Positions 23,301 to 38,300 of a stretch of DNA of 64,000 bases are shown piece after piece; within the stretch, counting starts at the first letter, position 1, and every line of letters begins with the position of its first letter. Below the pieces are notes generated by a model, which was given only the letters and a program-made list of their open reading frames with translations, ran no database searches and was not told the DNA's origin. The position numbers and the translations under genes are program-made. Source of the stretch: Fratercula arctica (taxonomy: Eukaryota; Chordata; Aves; Charadriiformes; Alcidae). Location of the stretch: contig CANTUZ010000010.1 in assembly GCA_947846985.1 (NCBI GenBank), forward strand, positions 22,925,095-22,989,094. The letters are read 5' to 3'.

Positions 23301-26300
23301 ACTCCTTCTGTTCCTTTGGGGGTGATAAAATAAATACTAAGGGAGGGGACGAAAAAAGCTGGAAATGTGGTGTGATGGCCAAAGATAAAGAACTGAGAAG
23401 CAGAGTGGGGTAGAGCTGAACCAAAATATGCAGGGGCTAAAAAGTGCTGTTTAGGAGGACACTGAAATGATTTGCAAATTTCAGTCAAATTCACCAGCTA
23501 GCTCTGTCTGATTAAAAAAAAACTCCAATTAGGAATGCCGAGAAGTTTCATGTCAGAGATTCATTTGGCAGCTCAGAGGCACAGGAAGGGAAAGAGAGCA
23601 TGGAGCTGGGTAGCAGTACCACTGCTTCTCTTTCACATTGTGTCTGTTTTGTGGGAAATCCTGGGATTTTGACAGTTTGAAACCAGAAGGAAAAGAAAGA
23701 GCTTTTAATTCAAAACACAATTGCTAAGGAGGTCCATGAAAATGTTTTGTTTTGATAGCATTGACGGGGGGAGATTGGTTCTCGGGAAGTTTTCAACTGT
23801 GGAGAAGTAAAAGCTTCTGACTTCGAGCTTGGCCATCGCATGAGGTGAGAGGGACGCTTTTTAACTCAATAGAAGCAAGCACATCTGGGAGAGAAAACTG
23901 AACAAGAACAGAAACCCAAGCCCACCCTAAGGGAAGCTGAGCCCACTGTGGTAGATGAGGGCTCCCTGAAGATCAGAACACCCAGCCCAGGTGGGTGTGG
24001 GGTCCAGTAAATCAGCATCTTCCCCAACACAGACGTGGAACTTTCCATCTGGGCCTTGAGTGTACCATTTAATGGAAGATACTGTGGTGTCTGCTTACCT
24101 CTTTTATCTGCCTCATCTTCTGCTCTTTCTGCAAGTTGCACACTTGCTTTTGGAGACGCAGGTTGTGCTCCTGCAGCTGCCCAATCTTCTCAATCAGTTG
24201 GCAAATGTGTTCCAGGTATCCCAGACCAGATCCCAGGACTTTGCTGTTACCTTGGTTCACCTGCAATGACAATACAGCTTGGACCACGCAGTAAGTTACA
24301 GTTCTGTGGGCCATGGTAAAGACACTCAGGCTTCCTCTTGCAAGGTTATAGCCAGATTTAAGCTGCAGTGCTACTTGTTAGCTCGCAGCTCTTTTCTGGA
24401 TTACCCGTCAAGATGTTCTATCAGAGGTACTCTTCTGACTGATCCCAGGCTGACACAGAGATAAAACTTGTGACGGCCTGTTTCTAGTTTCACCTGCCAG
24501 ACTAATTTTTGTCTTTTACCAGCCACAGTGTGCTTACAAACATAGTCCTACTGTATGGTATAGATGACTGGGGTTAGTATGGCTCATTTAGCCCATAGCC
24601 CTCAGTGCAAGTCATGCTTATATGTACTGAGGCTGAGCTTGGCTCCTACCCAAAGGCACATATCTGCAGGTCGCAGTGATTTGCTGCTTTGTAACCAACT
24701 TGGGGGTGCATTTTGTCTGCCTTTGGCAATCTGCAAGCACTACAGCAGAGCTGAACTCAGACCTTCATCGCTGGTGGGTCAGTGAAAGGGATGCATGCCT
24801 GAACCAAGCTGACAAAGTGAAAGAACATCTTTCCACTGTTCTTTAGCAGACCCCAGCTTATGTCCCTGCTGCTACATTCTCAGTCATTAAGAGACGCCTG
24901 AAGAAAGTCTGCAGGATCAAGCTTGCTGTCTGGCTATGGCAGGATACTCTGTACCACTCTCTCTCCCCACGCAGGACCTGCAGAGTCTCACAGCTGCTCA
25001 GTGCTGGAGACAGACAGTAATCGTGTGGTAGAGGACAGGCATCAGCACTTCCCAGCCTCCTGCTCTGCGCCTCGCTGTTTCTGGCCCCAGGACTTCCCCA
25101 GGCGCAGCAAGTGTCCTCTCCTGCACCGCAAGCGGACTCTGCCGAGCGTGCTAACAAATACATACAGAGGCTCACTTCCACCTTGGCGCTGCCTGCCGAT
25201 GCGCATGTGATATCAGTAAGTAAAATAAGCCTTGATCTTTACAAAAGCAGTGCTCTAAGTTTATCTTACTTCAAAAAATAAGTTCCCTCTACAAAAGCAG
25301 GAAGCTTACTCTGTCCCCTTTCCCACAACAATCTACATTTTTGGGGAAATGCCAGCCTTGGGACTCTTCCTGTATTTTCATTATGTCAGAAAACTCATGG
25401 TGTGTTCAAAAATAATCAACATTAGGATTTACTTCTTTTTAAACAAATGATGATACAATGTTATTTATAAACAGGTATTATTATATCCAGATGCTTTTGT
25501 GTCTGAGGTCGGGACAGAGGTCATATGAAAAACTGCAGTGACTCCAAGCCAACCAGGCATTCACATTCATGATTTTTATTTTCCTCTCGGGCAGAGCCTG
25601 CAGAAATGGTGGCAAGACAAAGGTTACTCGGACATAAAATTGAGCCCTCAGCGTGTCTGTGCAGTGAGAAGAGGCAGCCCCAGGACCCACAGGGAGAACA
25701 AAGTCCACATGGTGCCTGCTGGGAAAAACTTGAATCAAACACATTATAACCAACATATCTGAAAGCAGCTAGGGATTTTGGGGCGCCCAGCTTCAGAAAC
25801 ATGATTTTTCAGAAAGTACATGAGTACTAGCTTCTGAAAATCTGGGGTTTTTTTTTTAAGCTGTACCAAAATGGGTAGTCAAAAGCTCCTCATTCCCCTT
25901 GAAAATTAGGCTTTCTGCCACTCTGTACCGTCTTTTTGCACATTTAACAACTTCCCTTTCTGTCAGTTTGCTGTTCCAGTGACCAATGGCATGCCTATAT
26001 TGTCCTATGGAGACAGTGAGCCAAATTCAACCCCTTTTATAGCTGTAGAAACACAAGGGAAGACTACAAGGGACAGAGGAGCTCTTGGAAAAGAGAATGA
26101 AGTAAAACATTTGGCTGTAACCTCAGGATTGGGGAGAGAGCAGGAAGCTCTTGACTGTCACCTCTTTCAGGCAGGGACCCTCTTTATGTTCCATATTTAT
26201 CCAGTGCTTAACACTTAAGGTCCTGCTTTGTGTTTGCAGGTGCTAGGTTTATAGGGCAAAACGGGCAGGGGAGGAGAAGAGAAGGTGGCCCAGATTTCCA

Positions 26301-29300
26301 GCGCCATGTGCATAGGGCTGAAGGCACTTGAAAACAAAGGGGTTTTGAGCAGGCATGGAGAAAATCTGGCTTTTAGCAGAAGTTAGAGAGAACTTCCAAC
26401 TCCTGAGAGTATAGGTTCCCAGAAGAAAAAAAAAAAAAAAAAAGGGGGGATGGAAAAGGTGTAGAGCAGTTGGTCCAGGCCCTAGGGCAAGGGGGATTTA
26501 TCCTTGTGGAGAACCTAAACCAGACTGAAGGTTGGGCCCAATATGCTGGATGTGTGCTGGAAGCTCCTGTTTCACAGCCATCCTTCAGAGGCTGCTCAGG
26601 GCAGGCAGTTTGGGCTATTTAATAGGAAATTAATTTGCATTTTATTGAAGTGATCCCAGCAAGTGCACATGAGCAAAAGGCGAATCAGGCTGAGCCTATA
26701 GTGCCTGCCCATCCCTGCAGGGTCAGCCACCTCTGTGGTCAGCATGCAAGGGTGAAAGGTTTTAAGGGGGGGATACTTCACCTTGCTTCCCTAGTTAGCA
26801 TGAGGATTGCTCAGATATAGCAGGCATTCAATACAGAAAATTTGTGTAATTCAGCTGGTTGCCCCCAAAACAATTGCTCAAAGAGGGCCTCTCCAGTGAC
26901 CCTTCCAGGACTTTCTCTTCCATAGACTGGAAATACCTAAACAGCCCTTGCTATCTTCTGGTCATGCCACCTGCAGCACAGAACCTGCTCTGTCGCATTC
27001 TGGTCTAAATATTTTCCTCTCAGCACCTGTGAGGGAGTTTTACACTAGCAGTGGAGCATGAGCAACCATAGGAAAACTGCAAACATTTTCCAGGATGAGT
27101 CTCTTCCAGCCTCTGTCCTCCCACTTGAAGCTTCCCAAAACATACACCTAACAGTACTGAATTTTTTCCCATTCCCCACATGGGGGACTGTCAAATGGTA
27201 TTGGAACAAAAGCCATGTGCCCATTTTCAAGTTGATGAAACCTGTGAAGCAGGAAAAACATCTCACTTATTTTTTTGAAGGTGAAGATGCAGAGAATCAG
27301 ACAGACACAATTTATGAATCAAATGGTTAAAGTTGTGCTAGGAGAGTAACAACATAATGCACAAACAGGTGCCAGATTTTGCTTTCAGGTACATCAGAGT
27401 GAACCAGACCCTCAGCTGGAAGAAAAGGAATCCAAGGCTCTCAGCCATATTATGCTGAGTTACTCCCACTACAGTTTTGACCCTGCAGGGTTAAGGTGCA
27501 CTATGCTGACTCTATACCTGTGGTACTAAAAAGAGAGCTCTGCCCTTGTGAGTGCTCACCTAACTAAGTTTTGGGGACGAGTTTTCAGTACATGTATCCC
27601 TGCTCAGCTGGCAATAAACCACCACAATTGTGCTGGCCCACAGATTTCTTAGGAAGCTTAAAAAAGCAGGATCAGCATCTGCACTGGGAACTCTGACTTA
27701 TCTGGAGCCTTCCAGTCAATATTTTGACTGGTATAAAATCATGTTTTTTTCTCTGAAGCCACCAGAGTCACAGAGGTGGGAGCCTGTCCCTCTGTCTCTG
27801 TGTAACATCATGCGTGCTGCAGCACCTGAGCACTACAAAGGTTTGAAGTTCAGCGGGAGCTGCAAGACAGCAGTTGTTTTCAAGCCTCTTGTCCAGTTGA
27901 GGTATAATCAAAACCTGCATTTCTGATCTATCTAATCAGCATTTTGTCCTGCCTAATTTCAGCCATGATGTTACTTTGATGCATGTGATGGGTTTTTCTT
28001 CAAATGGGCTCAATGGAAAACTGTCCTGGGCTGGACCTGGCAGCAGGAGCCAAAGCTTATGGGCAGAACTAGCTTGCAGGTAAAGGTCTTCATTCAGACA
28101 AGAGCCCCCTGACGTTTCTTGCAGTGACTTAGGTTTCTGCACTTCATGCAATGCTCTTCACTTTCTCTTGTGGATAGTTTTGAGTTGTACCATGCTCCAT
28201 CCTCCCATACATCCCTTACTGCCCACTCATGCTGCGTTAACAGGGCCAGTACAGTGGCAGCACGGTCACTGCACCAACAGCCATGGAATGTAATTACAAT
28301 CCTCCCATCATGGGCTTGGAGCAACTGATTAGTGACGCCACAGGCTGAGCGGGAAGCATTTGTCACTAGAAGCTGACAGCACCAAAAGGCTTGTGAATAA
28401 CAGGAAAGAGAGGGATCGTGCTGTATATTTCTGACGGCTCCACCCTGCTGTCCAGGAGGGGCTGTGCTTACTGATAGCTTCTGGTTTCCTCCGAGCGGCA
28501 CGCACAGGCTACGGAGCTGACCATCACAGGTTGCCCTATCCTTCCCCTGAACCATACCACTCTCTGCAGAGAAGTATTTTGACTGCTTTTGCCCAGAATA
28601 ATTAGCACTGTGTGAATAATGGTGGTTTTGGTTTTTTTTCATTTAATGATGACAATGCTCCCACCCTCTCTTTTCTTCTAGGGGTATGGGCTGACTTTAA
28701 TGCAAACTTTATGGACCATGAGGAAGTGTTTGCAAAGCAAAAGCATCAAAAGCTATATATCTTCAAACTGACCCCAAACATTTAATTTGGCTTAAAAGGA
28801 AATGCTTTTATTTAGGCTTCAAAGTTCTTTTACTTGTTGTTTGACAGCTTCCACTTTCTTTCATCTTTCTAAACGTAGGCAAATTTCAAAATAACGACAG
28901 TTCAAAACAAAAGATCAGAAACTTTTGTTTAAGAAATGCCAGACTGAAACAATTTGATGTATATTTTCACCCAAAACCATTCACCAAATGCTCATTTTCA
29001 ATCTCTCTTTTTCAGCAGTTTCCTTCCTGTTCTCTTGGAAGTGGCCTCAGCAGTGAGAGAGGCCGGGAGGACATCAAGGGACATCCTCAGCCAGAGACTG
29101 AATCCTTGCTCGGCTGTGGTGTGCTAGTAAGCACAGTGCCGTTGGCATTGCCACAGCCAGCTGGGCTAGGGAAACTCAACTGCTTGCCTGTTACTTGCAA
29201 GTTGTATTCCCCAAACCAGCCACAGGACTAAGGAAGTTGCTGTCACCTATAATTAAATAATGCTCTCACCTGGCATTAAATACAAGCCAGGGTAAGCACT

Positions 29301-32300
29301 CTTGCATCTGTAGCAATATGAATTTAATGCAATGGGAATTGATTCGATGGAACAATTTGGTTTGCCATGTTTTTTGCCAAGCAGAGTGGGAATACCCTGT
29401 ACTAGCTTGCTATCTTTCAGACAACGTTGAGTGCATTTACAGGGGTATCTGAGTCCCTGAGATAACATCAGGCCAGATGTCTCCTAGGTACCATGTTGTA
29501 TCTTGGACAGGTTGGGTAAATGTGAAAACAACAGTGTAAGTCTGAAGCAGAGCCTCAGCTGGGGTGAACCAAGATGCGCCCGTGAGCTCTATGGGCAAAT
29601 GATATCTGGACATCATTTCTGAGTGGGTCTCACTTTGTCCTGTCTCTGTTGAATGACCGTGAGGACAGGTCAGCCTTGTGCAGGTTTGGGGGGGACGGGG
29701 GGAGTAGAAGGCTCTGCCCCATGGCAGAGGATGTCCCTGTACTCTGCAGCACACAGCGCAGCACCAGCACCAGGGCTCTGCACCAGCCAGGGGCATTTCT
29801 TGCTACCTGGCATCCCAGCAGTTTGAAGAGTGCTGCTCTTGAGATGCCTGCATGCCTGGAGGTGCTCTGTGGAGAGGGGCAAACTTCACCAGCATCTAGG
29901 TCACAGCTGTATTTATACAGCTCGAAAAACAAACAAAGAAAAGTGCTCTGGGGCACAGTGCTTTAGCACTCAGCCTGTGAGGATATTAAAAAGGAGGGGA
30001 GATAAGCCACCAAGAGCTTCATTTCCTCTTCAGCTTCTTTCTAATTTATTCTCTTGTTTATTTAAATGTTCTCCTTTGGGAAACTGAGGCTCCATTTCAT
30101 AAAGGATTTAAAGGAATTTCATGGGCAGCCAGAGCTGTCAGACATGACCAATCTGGCTGTAAACCCTCTGGAGCACAACAGAGAATTTAGGTAACTTTCT
30201 ATAAAGTGTCCTTGCATTCAAACTCTCCTGCTCCATTCCTTTTTTGAACTCTTTGCCAAAAGGCCAGGTTGCTGTCTGTTTGGGAACCGTGCAAAATAGA
30301 CATCTGTCTTCTGCTGTGTGTGAGATAGCTCTGGAGAGGAAGGAGTGGCTGCGTTGGACTGTGTGGTGTTTGTGCTGCCTCGATATGCAATGTTAACAAA
30401 GATGGGCCATCTCTGACCTTCCTCGCTGCTCAGGAGGGTTTGACATGCTGGAGAGGAAGGCCATTGCCTGATGGCTCAGGGCCTGGGCAGAAAGGTCATG
30501 GTGAAATTACCTACACAGCACTTGTCACTTGGCTTCCTCCCACCCATCTCCCATTCCAATTCATCACTATTACCACAATGAATGCCCCAAAAAGAAATCC
30601 GTGTGATGCACCATTTGATATTTTTGGTGTGTCTGTGTGACCCTCTTCATCTAGCCTGCCCCCTCCTTTCCTTTCGCTCATGGGGCTTTTTGGTCTGTCT
30701 CTCTATCAAGAATCAGCTCCCCAGTTAGATCTTTCTGTTGCTGGTTCATGGAGGCCACTGCAGCGGGCAGGCAAGGCAGCGATTGGCAGTGTGGGGCTTC
30801 AGACAAAGCACTGGGATGAGCTCTTGCCAGCATCCACTACAGCAGAAGATGCACAGAAGGGCTTTTTATTCTCCTGTCAGTCACATGATGTACCCAGCGA
30901 GGGGGAAAGTGTAGGACAAGCTGCTGAAAATATTATTTCCATCGCAGCTATGCTAGAGGATTAAAATGGGATCTCCATCCCCAGCCCAGCAAAGATTCAA
31001 ATTTGTGCATTAGTTCCCTGCTCACTCATTATTCGAGAGAGCAGGCTCAAGACGAAAGGACAGGCCTGGACAGGAATGAGCTACCCCTTAGACAAGTTCT
31101 TCCCAAACTTCAGCGCCCCAACAGCAGTCCAGCTGTTCCCAGGAACAGGAATAACCTGACCTTGAAAAAGAAACTATGTTCTGATCCCCGTCCCATGTAT
31201 CAGAGGACGATGACTAACTTCATAATCTTCATTTTAAGACCAGAATCAAGCCCATCCTCTAGTCTAGGGCTTTTTGAAACATCAGATCTCCATGAGCCAT
31301 TAGTCATCCTTACCCCACTCTTAAAACTCAATTGCCAAGATCTCTTGCTTACAACAGTTTCAGGGGAGATTTTCTAACTCACTCAGATGTGCCCTAGTTT
31401 GTGACAGATGATAGGACTTGAACCCTGACTGAGGTATTTGGACAGGCCTAGCTATTAGATTCAGTTTAGGTGTTTCTTACCTTGCTCAGTCTACAGCATT
31501 CATCCATGTATTCATCCAGACTGTCACTTGTAGGGTACTTCTTCAGCTGATGACCATGGATCTGAAGGTCTTGCATGCTGCCAAAATTCTCTGGGAAATT
31601 GTCAGCAATTGTCTTTGGTTCTTCTATGGGAGGTGGGGTGGGAAGAGTGCTTTCCCTGGGAACGTCTGTCTCTGGGGTAGGTTCCTTTTCCAGAGATTGC
31701 CTTTCGCTTTGGTCAAAATGTTCACCATGACTTTCTTCCTGAGGGACACTGATGTCTTCTAGGGAAACTGTAGGACCCTGCACAGCATCTGCCTCCTGGC
31801 TGTAGTACTCAGCTTGCTTTTCACTGTTTGGATCTTGGTGGCTGACTTTTCTGGCACGCTCTTTACATGTTCTCATTACCAGATGGTCAATTTCTGGAGA
31901 AGAAGAGGTGCTAAGCACGCCCGAGTCACAAAATGAGTCTCTGCTGTGAAGCACAAAGCTCTTCTCTGAACCTGTCGGCGTTGATGGAGAATTAGCCCCG
32001 CTTGGCAATTCAACCCCGGAGTCCTCAGATTCAAATTTGGAGAATCTGTGAAGTCGGCACTTAGATTCAAAGGCGCTTAGGTCAGGCAGGGTGGCTACAT
32101 AGTCTGTGCTTGCTGGGGCATCTGCATAGTCTGGATCTGCTGGTGCAGCTGCGGTATTGGGATTTCCCTGGCAGTCCAGTGGGAGGCTGGCACCAGGGAG
32201 ATGGGACTGTTCTGTGCAGGCTGTGTCAGCTGGAGCCTCTGGGATTAACCCTGGGTTTTGAATTCCTTCATTGCTCAGTATCTTCATATGTGTTAGCACG

Positions 32301-35300
32301 ACTTTGTCCTCAGCAGGTGGGCTCTTCTTACCTGCTTAAAAGAGAACAAGCAGAAGGTCACAAGAGGCTACAAAACTCGGTGTATGGTGCATCCCCCAAG
32401 GGATGTGAAATGTAAAACTGTCTATAGTAAGGTGGTAGAGGAGGGAAGCCCTAATTTGTTTTTCTTGAGCTACGTGAAGCTTTCTTGTAGGCTTTGCTGC
32501 CACAGATGTGTTGTGTTTCATAGCCCCAGAGTCCTTCAGGGGAGTCATAAATGCACGCTGAGTTCTGATTTAGCAGATAGGTAGAAAACAACACATGTAG
32601 CCAGATAACTTCTTAGTGATCACCTGCATATAGACACAGAGAAGTACATGTTCTTTCAGCATGATAGACGCTAATTTATGGCTAAAATATTTCCTCTGAT
32701 TAAATGTATTCCAAACCAGCAGAAAAAAGGGTAAAATGAAATCTCTTTCCACAGGCTTAAGTGAATTTTGGGTTGCAACAAGCAATTTGCAAACTGTTTG
32801 GTATTCTCTGCAGTATTCTCTGTGCGCATACAGGTGACAAAAAGCAAGTACTGATAGGAGAAGCAAACGAGACACTGTAGATCTTTTCCACTCCCTGTAT
32901 GGTTTTAGCTATGAAGCAATTTCTTTAAATGAACTCTTCTTTGTGAAGAGAAAGGAGATGGAGGCAGCTTTGTTCATGAGCTTTTTGCACATCGACAAAG
33001 AAGACTTGTTTTCACATCACAATTATTTCACACAGTAATGTGGTAGAACAGTCTCTGGATGAAAGGCTGATCTACAGGAGTTGAAGATCTGCCCCCAGGT
33101 TTTCTTACTGTTTTTCTGAATCTAGTATTTCACAGTGCAGACTTCTGCTTCTGGTATGAAAGAGGGTGAAAGCTCTGCATCCACCCATTAGCAAACTTCA
33201 AATCTCAGCTCCAAATCCATCTGTTCGTGGATTTGGGACCAGGAATTGTTGCAGTACAAAACTTCAGTTTCTCTGGTATCTCTTCCCTTATTAGTGCTTG
33301 ACCCAGAACACCTCAGAGGGCTACAGTGCATACACTTTTCAGGATATCTTACTTCCTACTTCATTTCCTTTCATTTCCGTCTCCTAGTTCCTTTGGTTTT
33401 GCCGGACATCAAACCAGCAGCTGCTTTACAAGCTTGCTCAGGGTAAGGTAATTATCCGTAAGTAGTCAGGGAAGCCTGGGACCCCCCCGCTAGCGGTAGA
33501 GCAGGGAGAGCTCTGCTGTGCAGCCCTCCTTCACGGTAACCCAGAAAACTCCCTGTTTCAGAAATAACCTGTTTTCCAGCCTTCCCTCCTCCAGCTTGCT
33601 TTCTGCAGTGTCCACAGACAAGGGAGACTTTTACTCATTAAGGCCAAGCTAGCTATTAAATGAATCATTTTTTATTTTATTTAAATTCCTTCTGTTTGAT
33701 CTTGAGAATTTCTGTTGACCTTGAGAAAGCACTGAAACATTCCCTTTACTGTCCATAAGCAGACATAGATGTAATATTTTACACTGGATTTTCAAAAGGG
33801 CTGTCAGTGATAAATAATCGCATCTGATGGGCTTTTTATGGCACTTAGGCATGTAGTGCTTATAGCCCCTTATAAACTTTGTTTATCATATAGAGAATTG
33901 CAACATCCTCCTTTGGCAGAATTCACAGCCCTCTCTCCATTATAAAGAGACACATTTGGGGCAGTCAGTGCCGGTCTGCAGTGCAATACCAGTACATTGC
34001 TGTGGTGGGGAACAAGAGAAAGACATTACCCATGGAAATATCACAGGAAAGATCATCAGGAGTTGCCTGTGCTGGGCTGGGTAACAGCCCTCCCACTCTT
34101 GAGATAAGCATGATGGACCCTGAACTGAGGACCAGGAATAGGGTCTATCCTCTTGGAAGGAGGAGGTGGAGTTGAGACATTACTGGCTTGGAGTGAAGAG
34201 GATCTACCTGCTCAGCTGCAAACACCTCTTGGCAGCAAGAGGCAAAGTGTTCTATCTGCATGAAAAACAGAAGGCGTCCGGGCTCTTCTAATGGCATCAC
34301 CACCCCAGATGGCACAACAAAACCACTGAGAGTCAGGAGAGCAATGGCATTGCTGCACTTTCTTTTTAAGAACAAATCATAGAGCCGTCACTCTTACTAG
34401 GAATTACTATATGCAATGGTAGTCCCTTCCCACAGACTCCGATTGCCTTCACTTATTAATCATGACATGTTTTCCTTTGATTGGAGATTCTCTCTCTCTC
34501 TTTCAATCTGCCCCTTTTTTTCTTGCTTAACCGGTTTCACCCTGGCCTACACAAATATTTCTTTGTCTGAAATCAGGAAGCAGCATATTAAAATGAGGTC
34601 TTGCTGCTTACAGAAGATGTCAGATGCTTTAATTCATATCTTTTATAAATACAAAAGCTACAATGTGTACCAGAAGGCTTGGCTGGAGTAGAAAAAATAA
34701 AAAATGAGATTAAATCTCTGAGCCTCTGCATGAGGGTCCCCTTGATGCCAACAACCGCAGTGCTGAGAAAGGTCTGTGCTCTGGACAACACAGTCCTCTC
34801 CCCATCCTGCGGTCACTAGCAATATCGCATGGTTTCACAACAATTTCTTGTTTATCTGTTCTAGGCTGCAAACCATTGATCTCGGCACTGGCAGGTCCCG
34901 GTAACCACAGTGTTTGAGCATTTCTGATTTATCCTCCCAGCTCCTTGTGATGATGCAAAATGTTATCATCCCCTACCACAAGTCCAGAACAGATGCAAAG
35001 GATGGCAGGATTTTGCAACACACTTAGGCACCTCATCCTCACTCATTCAATGACACTTTCCCATGGTCAATGAGGTCATCTGTGCTACAGCAGAAATCTC
35101 CCATGATTAAGGCTGTGACCTGAAACTCAAGTTTTTCTTGCTGCACCTCACTGAGGGAACAGTATCTTCTTCCTCCCTGTGAACCAGGTTATGGAATCTA
35201 AATCATGGGGCTTCCAACGAGCAGATTGTTTCTGCTACAGATCTTGAAAGAGGCATTCAAAAATGCTTAGCTCTTTCAAGCATATCGCTAGCAAACACCA

Positions 35301-38300
35301 GAATGGTGCAATTAAAGCTCATCTGTGCAATTACCACAAAAAAAAAAAAAAAAAAAAAAAAATTTATCCAGACCCTCAGCTGCTATAAATTAGCTCATTA
35401 CCAGGGCCCCTAACAGAATTTTGTTAGCTAATTCTGGCTGAGGACTTGGCCTGTGAGCATTCAGTACAACAATACCAGGGGCCCAGACCAAAGTGGGGAA
35501 GACGGCTGCCTGCCTGGCGCTGGAGGGAGCGTGCTGCAGGGGTCTGATGGCAGTGCTGCGCACAGGCTTCTGACAGGAGGTGTGAAGAGCTCCAGAGAGT
35601 GGAACAGTGGCATGAAGGTTGGTAAGATGTATTTACTTGTGCTGGAAGCTAGCCAGGTTTGACACTGCTGCTCCTGGGAAATCAGCCAAGAGGTTTTTTT
35701 TGTTATTGTTGTTTTTTGTCTCCTTTACCCTGAACTGGTTTTCCACACCCCTTCTGGGGTGGGGATAAGGTATGGAAAGATGCTGCTTTCAGGCAGCTGG
35801 CTGGACACTGGTATGGCAGCAGGGGAGGAACTGGAGTTGTGTGTCTATGCTTAGGAAGCGGTATAGCTTCCTGCAGCATCTTTGGCAACACATGTCCAGG
35901 CCAAACATCGTCTCGGCTTAAATTGTGCTACTTGGCTAGTAGCCTTCTCAAAGGGTTATATGGCTCTGTAACCACGCTAGGCATAAACAGGGTTCCCTGG
36001 GTTGCAATAGAAGCTGTAACTGACGGTGACTGATTATGTGTAACCTTGTGCGAGTTGCTGGACTTCCTGTGCCTGTACAGTTGGAGAATAAAACTGCTTC
36101 CCATCTCAAAAGGAGGTGATAACAGTGAACTAGCTAATATCTGAAGGTAATTAGTAGGAAGTGAAAGGAATTGATGTGTACCAGCTAAGTCTCTAGAACT
36201 TTGCTTTACTTTGTTTCCTTTCCAAATTGCTTTCTAGGATACTTCTCTGTTGGCAGTTAGCAAAACCTAGCTGAGAAACTTAAATCCTTCAAAGGTGGAT
36301 ACACTCCCATCAGCTGCTGTCCTAAGGCTTTTCCTTTCCTTGGAGTTTTAAGTCCAAGTGTATTTTTCCTGTTGCACAATAACCAGGAGCTGCCAGGGCA
36401 CAGCCTAGTGTGTTAATACACGGATTTCTGACCTGAGGAAGGAGAGAGAATATCTAAACATGAAGTTGCTTTTAAGCAGTGTCTTTGAGAGCTGCATTGA
36501 GATGCGCTCAAACAACAGCCCAGGCAAAACTCCTACGCGTTCCCAGTCCCTGCCCAGGCCTAATTCCTGCAAAAGTTCCTGCCTTTCTAGTAAACCAAGC
36601 TGAAGTCTGTATTCAAATCCCTATGCTCCAAAGCATTGAAATCCAGGTCCAGTTTTTTCTTTTTTGCCTCCATGCCCGTGGCTCAAAGCTGTGTTCCACT
36701 GGCAATTCCTTCGGTGCAAGCCCTGTTAAGCTCTGCTGCGTCCCTGAGAGGGGTCCTTGGCCTCTGGTGCACTGACTCAAGTATCATAGCACATGGTCTT
36801 CTGATGCATCAGGCTGATGGAAGTACTGGTGGTGGGAAGAGGCCAGGCTCAAAGCGGGATGAGTGCCCTGTGCTGCTTTCCTCCCTCTGGTCTGTGCCTA
36901 CCTGTCTTCTCAAAATGTTCATCCTGATTTGTAGGCTGCTTGGCATGGGGGAGAATCTCTGTTAAACGGGTGTGCAATGACTGGCACAACTGGAGCCAAG
37001 GCTTTGCTTGTCTCCATCTGCCGTTGTGTTACAAAGGGTAGCAGCATTAGAGCCATGGCAGCCCTCTTCTTGTCCCCAAAGCTGCTGCAAGGTTCATGTG
37101 CACAGCAAACCTGCTCACGGTGCGTGGTGCTGGCAGGGTTATGTAGGGTGCCTGTCTTGGAGAGAGGCACAAGGTGAGCAGTCCAGAGATGCTCAGAGTG
37201 CCTATTCGTCTCCCTATTCCCATCTACCACAAGACATGCAACACCCTCTAGATTTAAGTCCGTAAGGACAGTACTTTCCAGCTGTAGTGTGCCACAGGAA
37301 CAGAGCACCAGAAATAAAGGGCATCATCGATGACTTGGATTGCTGAAGTAGCAGCGATTTTGCATAACTGCCCTGCAAAGGAAGACCAAAGTCAAACCCC
37401 ATATTCCTACTAGTCTGATTATCCCTAAGCACAGGAGCCAGATGTACATGGAAGCCCCAGAAAAGGTTTTTCAGCATCCCATAGAGGAGCCGCACAGCTT
37501 GCCTAGTCACTCCTGTCTAGCTGTGCCAAGGATTAAATTCTGTGCCATGCAGGACAGGTTCTGTGACAGGGCTGTGGCCTCCAAGTACAGACTAAGAGAC
37601 GATCATCAGCTTTTGAAGAATCATCAGGCAGCAGGAACTAGTGAGCTGGAGTCAAACTCATGACCTAGAAATGAAAGGTTGCCTCTCCTATTCAGTCCTT
37701 GTATTCCCTCATTTTCCTTCCTTCCTTTACAAAAAGTCTCCCTTTAGTCCTCTTGCTGCAACACGTTCTCTAACGCTGCTGGCAGTACAGCTCAGGTGGT
37801 ATTTCCCTTTCAGTGTGAAGAGGGGATTTTTTTTCTCACCAATGATGAGGTCTTGATTTCCCAGCATTTAAGAGAAAAGGGGTCACTTCCTTTCTGAAAC
37901 AATAGGCATTTTTTGATGCTGACTTTTCCCCTATATGTGCTGAGGGGTGGAGCTGGGTGGTGGGGCTGTACTGGCACATCTTTCTCAGCACTAGCCCACC
38001 AGCTGGCCCCCCTCGGAGCCGCAGGAGCTGTGTTACACTCCTAGCTGGGCAATGGCTGTTCCTTGCATAGCCCTGTGGGCACAGGGAGCCATTGCATGGA
38101 CTGGACCCCAATATTTAGAAGAATTGGATTACTCTTATGCTGCCAAAAAACCCAAAAGAGAACAACCCAACAAACAACCAACCCCCACCCCAAAAAAACC
38201 CAGCAACCACTACCAATTGACCCTCTGGGAGGGAAATCTATCTCCACATAGCTTTGCTATGGACTTCCATGTGCCGAGGATCTGCCTGCTTCCTGGTGCT

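Larger units (their letters stand above)
17097..24098 (-). other. Intron region between C8orf58-like exons 3 and 4
   Basis: 7 kb. It contains the two uncertain exon candidates (19894-20048 and 20463-20645). Outside these I see only short chance ORFs, an A-run at 17921-17937 and a T-run near 22132-22154. No repeat family was recognised. Confidence 0.45.

Noticed and set aside
28094..28642. 182-codon minus-strand open frame inside an intron of the C8orf58-like gene
   Set aside because: No recognisable domain, mixed composition rich in Cys and Ser, no splice structure needed; phases of exons 2 and 3 already join without it.
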